NCBI GenBank assembly: GCA_030040295.1
Contig: JASHTZ010000587.1
Location: forward strand, 1 to 12,766
Origin: Terriglobia bacterium
Lineage (GTDB): Bacteria; Acidobacteriota; Terriglobia; UBA7540
Direction of reading: 5' to 3'
DNA length: 12,766 nucleotides
Shown: positions 7,689-12,766 of the stretch, piece after piece
How positions within the stretch are numbered: position 1 is the stretch's first letter
Layout: each line of letters begins with the position of its first letter
Program-made: the position numbers and the translations under genes
Notes under the pieces: generated by a model
The model's database searches: none
What the model was told of the DNA's origin: nothing
The model's input: only the letters and a program-made list of their open reading frames with translations

Positions 7689-7707
7689 GTTTGACTCCTG
7701 AACAAAC
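7689..7707. promoter_or_regulatory. Candidate ROK operator: GTTTG-N9-CAAAC dyad
   Basis: A perfect five-base inverted repeat, GTTTG at 7689-7693 and CAAAC at 7703-7707, lies directly downstream of the predicted -10 box of the ROK promoter. A repressor bound here would block transcription. The position fits autoregulation, but arms of only five bases can occur by chance and no second copy was found upstream of the receptor gene. Confidence 0.3.
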
Positions 7708-7708
7708 T

Positions 7709-7737
7709 ATTTATTCGCACGATTGGAAACTTGTCAA
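7709..7737 (-). promoter_or_regulatory. Predicted sigma-70-like promoter of the ROK gene
   Basis: On the minus strand a perfect TTGACA (7737-7732) is followed after 17 bases by ATAAAT (7714-7709), an AT-rich patch in otherwise GC-rich DNA. The -35 box overlaps the uronate isomerase stop codon. The -10 box matches the consensus only in its second half, so confidence is moderate. It would give a leader of about 165 bases. Confidence 0.4.
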
Positions 7738-9020
7738 GCTGAATTTAACTTGGATTTGGCCGCCGGAAGTCCCACCCACTGGCGGAAATTGCCGGAGAAC
7801 ATTCGTGCCACATCGCGTCCGATCTGCTTTCGCGCGAGGGGATAACCGTCCGCGATCAGTCGGGAATAAGACGCCGCAAGGACGCGGGAAATGGCGCGGC
7901 GCGCGTGCGCCCACTTGTAGATTAACTGGTCCAGAATGCGGGCGTCAGAATGCTGCGGAATCACCGTCGCGCCCAGCAGCTCCAGCCGCTCTGCCGTGAT
8001 CTCCTCCACGATGGAGGGATTATTGAGGAACCACCAGCAGCCGAAGGGCATCAAGTTGCTGAATTTTCGCGCGGCGACGCAGAGCGCGTGCTGGTTCTCT
8101 CGCGAAAGCACGGTAACCAGGAACCGCACGCCGGGGTTTTCCGCGCACAGGCGCTCGACCGATCCCAGGTCAGCAAACCCCAGGCTGTCGCCCGCCTCGT
8201 GCAGCGCCGGATTCACCTGGCGCGAGACGCCGATCATCATGGCGAAAGGAATCCTGTGCTCGCGGCAGGTGGGAATGACAACTTCCTGGATTAGGCGCGT
8301 GCGCGGCGTATCATCCGGATATTTGAACGTATAGGGCAGCGAAACGGCGAGGTACACCGGGCGCAGACGGGCGATCCATTTATCCAGGAAACGGCGCACC
8401 TCGTCAGATATCTGCGGCGATAGTTGCAAATGGGTATGGAAGCCCTCTGCGGAAATGGCCGCATGCGCCGCCTCCCAGTCATTCAGGATGGGGTCCATGC
8501 GCAGCGCGCGATGGAAGCGCTCCGGGCAGTCCGAGTGGCCCTCCCACGCGGCTTTCTCCGCCGGATTGAAAGGATCGTTCGTCATCACCACGTCGGAGAT
8601 ATTGGCGATTTCCAAAACGCGCTCCGTGTATTGCTCCACGGTGAGCGAAGCGAAATATTCGCGCGCCTGCTTCAGGTTCGGCTGGCAGGGATCGAGCCCC
8701 AACTTAATCAGGACAGTCACTACACCTGCCGCCGCCTCCGAAAGCGGAGAGTTCTTGACGAACAGCGCGTCCCAAATCAGGTCGGCCTGTCCGGATTTTG
8801 ACTGCGCCCAGAATTCCTCCGGCGTCACGCTCGAGGAGCGGAAGAATTCCGCGATCAAGTAATGGTAATTCACCAGCTCATCGATTCCCCAAAGGCACAG
8901 CTTCCCGAAGGCGGGCGGGTAGAGGTGCGTGTGAACGTCGAACACCGGCGTCTGGCTGACCACTTCTTCCACAACGCGCTGCAATTCGGCTGCGGCTACC
9001 GCTTCATCAACCTGGATCAT
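7734..9020 (-). CDS. Glucuronate (uronate) isomerase-like amidohydrolase, UxaC family
   Basis: UxaC-type enzymes interconvert D-glucuronate and D-fructuronate, or galacturonate and tagaturonate, at the start of cytoplasmic uronate breakdown. This 428-residue protein shows the amidohydrolase metal motif FDVHTH (His30, His32), the family segment ELVNYHYLIAEFF at 48-60, a basic-acidic middle region, and the C-terminal GCWWFLNNPSIVEE block at about 327-340. HSDAR at 357-361 follows where classical UxaC has TDSR, keeping the aspartate. It ends in the usual IGRDVARMFSGNF-like helix. It is about 40 residues shorter than enterobacterial UxaC (about 470) and clearly diverged, so the true substrate may be a modified uronate or another sugar. 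The ATG at 9020 has AAGGGAG seven bases upstream. The isomerase/epimerase gene lies upstream on the same strand, the ROK gene downstream. No fructuronate reductase or mannonate dehydratase gene is in the window. Confidence 0.87.
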   Translation of the reverse strand: MIQVDEAVAAAELQRVVEEVVSQTPVFDVHTHLYPPAFGKLCLWGIDELVNYHYLIAEFFRSSSVTPEEFWAQSKSGQADLIWDALFVKNSPLSEAAAGVVTVLIKLGLDPCQPNLKQAREYFASLTVEQYTERVLEIANISDVVMTNDPFNPAEKAAWEGHSDCPERFHRALRMDPILNDWEAAHAAISAEGFHTHLQLSPQISDEVRRFLDKWIARLRPVYLAVSLPYTFKYPDDTPRTRLIQEVVIPTCREHRIPFAMMIGVSRQVNPALHEAGDSLGFADLGSVERLCAENPGVRFLVTVLSRENQHALCVAARKFSNLMPFGCWWFLNNPSIVEEITAERLELLGATVIPQHSDARILDQLIYKWAHARRAISRVLAASYSRLIADGYPLARKQIGRDVARMFSGNFRQWVGLPAAKSKLNSA

Positions 9021-9040
9021 GGATTTTCTCCCTTCCGCCC

Positions 9041-9271
9041 CTGGCCCGGATTATTCATGAATTCCCTGGAGCCATGGCGAAAAGAAGAAGGTTTCACACG
9101 GAGGCCACGGAGTTCAAGCACAGAGAACACGGAGACGTCTCCTCGCACTTCTCTATGCACTCCGTGCTTCCAGGGTGGGACGATTCCATCGGCAGCAGAC
9201 TCCGTGAACTCCGTGTGAAACGCTTTGGCATTTGCTCTTCGCATGGTCATTTCATGAATGAACCGGCCTGG
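9041..9271. repeat. Nested inverted-repeat element in the isomerase intergenic gap (MITE-like)
   Basis: The outer arms at 9041-9061 and 9251-9271 match as inverted repeats at 16 of 21 positions by hand count, including the nine-base ATTCATGAA. Inside them TTTCACACGGAG (9092-9103) and CTCCGTGTGAAA (9209-9220) form a perfect 12-base inverted repeat, which extends imperfectly inward through CACGGAGT. Further inside are AAGCACAGAG against CTCCGTGCTT-type arms and the perfect palindrome GGAGACGTCTCC (9131-9142). The inner part (about 9086-9225) resembles the two repeats flanking the GxxExxY gene, including an AAAGCNTTCAC-type end. The right outer arm stops five bases before the isomerase/epimerase stop codon. 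No transposase is encoded, so this would be a non-autonomous or decayed element. Confidence 0.7.
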
Positions 9272-9275
9272 TCCT

Positions 9276-10136
9276 CTACACCTTCTGAATCGTGGCGAGC
9301 GAAGCCGCGTCAAGGCCGCGCAGCAGGTCGCGCAGGATAACGGTTTCGCTCAAATTGTCGACCCGATTCAAGTCCATCCATTCCACCCAGCAGTACTCCA
9401 TTACCACAAAACCGTTGTAATTTACCCTCTGCATGGCGCGCAGGACGCCGTCGAAATCGATGGTATTCTCGTTCATGCTCGCCTGAAGCTTCCCCTTGCA
9501 TGCACCGCGGGCGTGAAAATGCGATGCGCGGGCCATCAGGGGTTCAATCTCGGAATCCGGAATCCCTTGATAAGTGAAGTGAGTATAGTCGAGGGTCACC
9601 GTAAGGCCGGGGGTCATATCCAGCAGTCGCGCCGCGGCCCGGGGCGTGGGGACGATCGAGCCGATATGCGGCTCAACACTCAGCGTTACGCCCACCTTCG
9701 CTGCCGCCTCCACGCGCCAGGCAAGCTCTTCGGCGCTGCGATGAAACGAATCCGCTTCACTCTCACTTTGGAAATGCACGCCGGGAAGCAGGCTGATGTG
9801 CCCGCCGTTGCAGCGCAGCGCGAATTCCAGCAGGCGATAAAAGAATTCCGCCGCCGCCGCGCGCACCGGCCCTTCCGGATGATTCACTGCGTTCTCCTCA
9901 AAAACCCTGCCCGGCTGGCCGAACACGTCGGCAATGCGCAGGCCATTGGCTCGCAGCGCCTCCGTCACGCGATTCGCCGCGCGCGGCAGGTCCGAAAATA
10001 CCTCCTGAATGTCCAGGTGCGATCGCCCCGCGAACAGGGCAACATCAACGGCCTCCACGCCCAGGTCGTGTGCGATGCGCAGCGTCTGCTCCCACGGCAG
10101 CTTCGGAAATGTGTAATCACATGCGGCGAGTTTCAA
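9276..10136 (-). CDS. Sugar phosphate isomerase/epimerase (AP-endonuclease-2-like TIM barrel)
   Basis: This 286-residue TIM-barrel protein of the xylose-isomerase-like superfamily is predicted to be cytoplasmic. The likely metal ligands are visible in order: Glu155 in LSVEPH, Asp183 in TLDYTHF, His206/His208 in SHFHARGA and Glu247 in VVMEYCW. Relatives include IolE/IolI, hydroxypyruvate isomerase and ketose 3-epimerases; nothing seen fixes the substrate. The chosen start is TTG at 10136, giving MKLAACDYTFPKL, the N-terminus expected for this family, with AAGGGAG upstream at slightly long spacing. The alternative TTG at 10175 adds 13 poorly conserved charged residues but has AAGGGA at better spacing, so the start is uncertain. 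No in-frame ATG is near. It precedes the uronate isomerase gene on the same strand, separated by an inverted-repeat element. The pairing suggests that both act on one imported sugar derivative. Confidence 0.88.
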   Translation of the reverse strand: MKLAACDYTFPKLPWEQTLRIAHDLGVEAVDVALFAGRSHLDIQEVFSDLPRAANRVTEALRANGLRIADVFGQPGRVFEENAVNHPEGPVRAAAAEFFYRLLEFALRCNGGHISLLPGVHFQSESEADSFHRSAEELAWRVEAAAKVGVTLSVEPHIGSIVPTPRAAARLLDMTPGLTVTLDYTHFTYQGIPDSEIEPLMARASHFHARGACKGKLQASMNENTIDFDGVLRAMQRVNYNGFVVMEYCWVEWMDLNRVDNLSETVILRDLLRGLDAASLATIQKV

Positions 10137-10353
10137 ACCTCTGGTCTCTCCCTTCTCTTTCCCCCAGGACTCCAATGCCCATTCCCTTGGGGCCTCGACA
10201 TAACCACCGGGGGAATCAGTTTAATCCTTTGAGGCCCGGAAGGCGAGTGTGCGCTCTCACCTCGATCCGGAAAGGATCACACGCGGGAGATTGTAGCGCC
10301 GCTCTCCGACCCGTCGCCCGAAGACAGCTTTGAGTCGCAAGGCGAGCGCCGAC

Positions 10354-10379
10354 GGCGGTCCCGCCTGGGCGGGACTGCC
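10354..10379. repeat. Strong GC-rich palindrome downstream of the membrane-protein genes
   Basis: GGCGGTCCCGCC and GGCGGGACTGCC are near-perfect inverted repeats separated by two bases, with one mismatched pair that is G-U on plus-strand RNA. It lies 27 bases beyond the membrane-protein stop at 10406-10408. No T-run follows on either strand, so it is not a standard intrinsic terminator. It could be a dispersed palindromic repeat or a transcript-stabilising hairpin. A smaller palindrome, GAGGCATTGCCTC at 10395-10407, overlaps the stop codon. Confidence 0.55.
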
Positions 10380-10405
10380 TCTTCAGCTTATCGCGAGGCA
10401 TTGCC

Positions 10406-11833
10406 TCAGTTGAGATTCAAGGTTTTCACGTCTTCGGTTTCGATGCGCTGCATCATTGCGCTGCGGTTGGTGAAGTAGGATTTCAAGGCGCCACCCAGGC
10501 GCGCGGGAACCACGAACACCTGGTTGTAGGTCATTTGCCGCCAGGAAATCGGACCGCGGTGCGGAATCAACCCGACGCCCCATTGAAAGATAAATGCCGC
10601 GTTCCAAAGGATCAGCGCGCCAAGTACCGCCGCCACGGCGGCGTTTGCCGAGCGCGCTTGCTTGAAACATGAGGCAACTTCCTGGAGCGTAACGCCGAGG
10701 CCAAGAATGAAGAACGGCGTGAGCGAGATGAAGAAACGGTTGCTGAAGGAGGAAACTCCGTGCCAATCTTCGTGACACGCCACGAGGTAATAGAGGGCCG
10801 CGACGGCGGCGAGCGAATAGGCGGCCAATTCCCTGTCGCGCTTGCGCAAAAGCACCAGCCCCGCGAGCGCGGGGATGACAATGGGCGTCCAGGTGATCAA
10901 TCCATGATTCGAGGAAACCAGCGGCTGCCAGAGCGCAGGGTGAATCCAGTGGGAAAAGCCCAGCGGGTCGTAGCCAAGCTCAAAGGCGTGACCATTGATG
11001 ATCTCGCGAGTGACGAGCGTGGGCAGGAATGCAGCAACGGTCGCGCCGCAGTAAGCAAGATCCCTGACAAACAGGGTTCGCGATTCGGCCCAGTTGTGTC
11101 GCGGCTCGACCCAATTCCTCCAATAGCCATGCATCGACTCGCCGAGCGGCACGAGAAGAATTGCGATGTTCAAATAGTAGACGTCGAGCATCAAGCCCGA
11201 CAGAAGACCAAGAACGAGCCACGCGCTGAGCGACCGCGAAATGCGAGTCCTCTGCCAGTACCAAAGGAAGAGTGCAACCGCAAAAACCGAGAGCGCATGC
11301 GAATAGGAAGGAAGGAAGTACATGTAGACCGGCAGCCCGCTGGCAAACCAGATTCCCAGCGTGGCCAGAAAAGCCCATCGCTCACCCACGAAGGTGCTCG
11401 CGATAAGAAACGAAAGGCAGAGCCCCGCGAACCCATACAGTGCCGTCGCCCATGCCATCGTCAGCAGATAAGGCTTGGAAAAACCGTCGGCTTCCACGGC
11501 GAATCCCAATCGCCGCAGGATCAACATGCCGGCATGAACAGGGGCCAGGAACGGCGCCCAAAGCATCGCCGAGCCCACGGCATAGTTATTTCGTAAGTGA
11601 CCGGTGCTCGTGTAGAAATCCGGAGCGATTTGTCCCTGTGGATCGACGCTCAGGATGCGGAAACTCAGGTTGGCGTGGCGCCAGTCGTTTTGAAAGTTCA
11701 AATCGTGCTGGACGAGCAACGCACGGACGTAAGCATAGTAGTTCACTCCGTCGCCCCGCACCCAGGGGTTGGCAAGCGGCAGTGTGAGCACAAAGAGAAT
11801 GCCCAGAATTCGAAGATGATGGGATCGCTTCAT
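10406..11833 (-). CDS. Multi-spanning membrane protein, possible GT-C glycosyltransferase
   Basis: This 475-residue protein has roughly ten hydrophobic segments, for example at about 8-24, 84-107, 123-147, 152-170, 178-195, 205-231, 259-273, 313-330, 337-352, 367-384 and 399-419. Just after the first segment comes GDGVNYYAYVRALL (Asp28). An acidic residue in the first outer loop is typical of GT-C enzymes, which use polyprenyl-phosphate sugars for cell-envelope glycosylation. Other conserved-looking segments are LPSYSHALSVF (about 174-184), SSNHGLITWTP (307-317) and SSFSNRFF (361-368). The family assignment is by topology and the loop motif only; I do not recognise a specific named family. 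The ATG at 11833 lies nine bases after the stop of the next membrane-protein gene, so the two are almost surely co-transcribed and probably share a function. A link to the sugar-use genes to the left is not evident. Confidence 0.85.
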   Translation of the reverse strand: MKRSHHLRILGILFVLTLPLANPWVRGDGVNYYAYVRALLVQHDLNFQNDWRHANLSFRILSVDPQGQIAPDFYTSTGHLRNNYAVGSAMLWAPFLAPVHAGMLILRRLGFAVEADGFSKPYLLTMAWATALYGFAGLCLSFLIASTFVGERWAFLATLGIWFASGLPVYMYFLPSYSHALSVFAVALFLWYWQRTRISRSLSAWLVLGLLSGLMLDVYYLNIAILLVPLGESMHGYWRNWVEPRHNWAESRTLFVRDLAYCGATVAAFLPTLVTREIINGHAFELGYDPLGFSHWIHPALWQPLVSSNHGLITWTPIVIPALAGLVLLRKRDRELAAYSLAAVAALYYLVACHEDWHGVSSFSNRFFISLTPFFILGLGVTLQEVASCFKQARSANAAVAAVLGALILWNAAFIFQWGVGLIPHRGPISWRQMTYNQVFVVPARLGGALKSYFTNRSAMMQRIETEDVKTLNLN

Positions 11834-11842
11834 GGAAACCTG

Positions 11843-12766
11843 TTACGAAAGGGGTGCTTTGTCCGCGGCGGCTTTGGCGCTCAATCCAAATTTCGACTCC
11901 GGGTCAGTCAGGAAGATGGCCGCGGAGAGGCTGAGAATCGGCCCCGCAACGTTGAACAGAGCACGGGTGGTGTTGCCCCCGGCATCGTTGTAAGCGCCGA
12001 GCGCAAGTGCCGCGCAAAACGCCGTTGCGGTAGCGACAATCCACGGCATCGGCAGACGGCGCAGGCGCAGGATTCCCAACGGGAGCAGCCAGGCAAAGAC
12101 ATACCAGAATGTATGATCGAAGACGCATCCCCTCAAACCGGCGGCAAATCCCGCGCCGGCGTGCATGGAAGCGGCAAACTTCCAAGGCCAAATCCAGCCG
12201 CCGGCGACACTGGACATGGCGATGGACACGGTGAGAACGCTCGAAATGGCGAGCGCGCAGATCCACGGAAGGCGCGAAAGCCGCTGACGACTTCCCGGCT
12301 CCCCGGCCAACCACCATCCCAAAACAAAAATGACGGAAAGCGGAGCATAGGTTTCCTTGGCGAGCCCGCCAAGAATGCCCCAGAGTGGCAGCAGATGCCA
12401 CCGCCCCGCCAGAAGAGACCAAACCAGCGCCATCAGGAGGCACGCTTCGCCGGAATCAATCAGCCCGGCCAGGTTGAGGTTGGCGACCGCAAAGTTCAGC
12501 AAATACAGTGTGGCAGCAAGCAAGGCCGTGGGTAAACTCACTCCCAATCGGCGTCCAACTGCCACCAGCAAGCTGACGGTCGCCGCCGTGAAGATTGAAT
12601 TCGCAATCAACAAACCGAGCAACGCCGCGTCCCAGCTCCCGGTTCGGCCATTCATCAGCAGGTAAAACAGCCGGGCGACGCGTGGCACTAAAATGCGATA
12701 GTAGTTTTCAGCCATGCCGAGCCGCACCGGGGGGTCGGAAACATGTTCAACCCCTGAAGGCAGGCC
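11843..12766 (-). CDS. Multi-spanning membrane protein, GT-C-like (5' end outside the window)
   Basis: The frame is open to the right edge, giving 307 visible residues and no convincing start inside the window. The GTG at 12727 has no Shine-Dalgarno sequence, and the codons before it (reading GLPSGVEHVSDPP) continue naturally into AENYYRILVPRVARLFY. A DPP...YR.LVP pattern is typical near the N-terminal region of polytopic GT-C-like and related membrane proteins, so a first segment or segments are probably missing. About seven or eight hydrophobic stretches follow, with LAKETYAPLSVIF in the middle and NTTRALFNVAGPIL near the end. The C-terminal tail is short and polar. It is the upstream partner of the protein at 10406-11833, nine bases away. 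The function is unknown; envelope glycan or lipid-linked sugar transfer is an inference from topology. Confidence 0.8.
   Translation of the reverse strand, partial: GLPSGVEHVSDPPVRLGMAENYYRILVPRVARLFYLLMNGRTGSWDAALLGLLIANSIFTAATVSLLVAVGRRLGVSLPTALLAATLYLLNFAVANLNLAGLIDSGEACLLMALVWSLLAGRWHLLPLWGILGGLAKETYAPLSVIFVLGWWLAGEPGSRQRLSRLPWICALAISSVLTVSIAMSSVAGGWIWPWKFAASMHAGAGFAAGLRGCVFDHTFWYVFAWLLPLGILRLRRLPMPWIVATATAFCAALALGAYNDAGGNTTRALFNVAGPILSLSAAIFLTDPESKFGLSAKAAADKAPLS

Noticed and set aside
9074..9340. Plus-strand frame of 88 codons
   Set aside because: The peptide (FHTEATEFKHREHGD...) is translation of the repeat.
9258..10232. Plus-strand frame of 324 codons
   Set aside because: Antisense to the isomerase/epimerase gene, whose metal-site motifs are clear; its own protein is arginine/glutamine-rich with no domain pattern.
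10760..12535. Two long plus-strand frames opposite the membrane-protein genes
   Set aside because: Shadows of hydrophobic minus-strand coding sequence; the products are highly basic with no recognisable domain.

Overview
The window looks like chromosomal DNA of an Acidobacteriota-type soil bacterium (class Terriglobia, perhaps Solibacter/Bryobacter-like). This is inferred from a very large TonB-dependent receptor with an N-terminal carboxypeptidase-regulatory-like domain, a secreted DUF6807-ThuA fusion, a Tat-exported Gfo/Idh/MocA-type oxidoreductase, and GC-rich sequence by eye. No rRNA, tRNA, CRISPR array or transposase gene was seen. Every supported gene lies on the minus strand, so transcription runs from right to left.

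From right to left: (i) 12766-10406 holds two tightly spaced multi-spanning membrane proteins resembling GT-C glycosyltransferases; the first is cut by the window edge. (ii) 10136-7734 holds a TIM-barrel sugar-phosphate isomerase/epimerase and a divergent uronate (glucuronate) isomerase. They are separated by about 255 bp containing a nested inverted-repeat element. (iii) 7536-6355 holds a ROK-family regulator with a candidate promoter and dyad in front of it. (iv) 6099-2557 holds a 1180-residue outer-membrane TonB-dependent receptor, closed by a strong rho-independent terminator at 2488-2525. (v) 2359-767 holds a secreted DUF6807-ThuA two-domain protein. (vi) 748-170 is a cassette-like unit: a GxxExxY gene bracketed by two 82-bp direct copies of an internally palindromic repeat. 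(vii) 137-1 is the 5' end of a Tat-signal protein, most likely a Gfo/Idh/MocA oxidoreductase, cut by the left edge.

Read together, the centre and left look like a carbohydrate-use locus. The receptor would import an oligosaccharide or sugar derivative. DUF6807-ThuA and the exported oxidoreductase would act on it outside the cytoplasm. The isomerase/epimerase and uronate isomerase would process the released sugar, under ROK control. The substrate cannot be read from the sequence.

The most unusual structures are the repeats. The GxxExxY cassette sits between two genes that would otherwise be about 50 bp apart. A diverged relative of the same repeat, enclosed in further outer inverted repeats, sits between the two isomerase genes.
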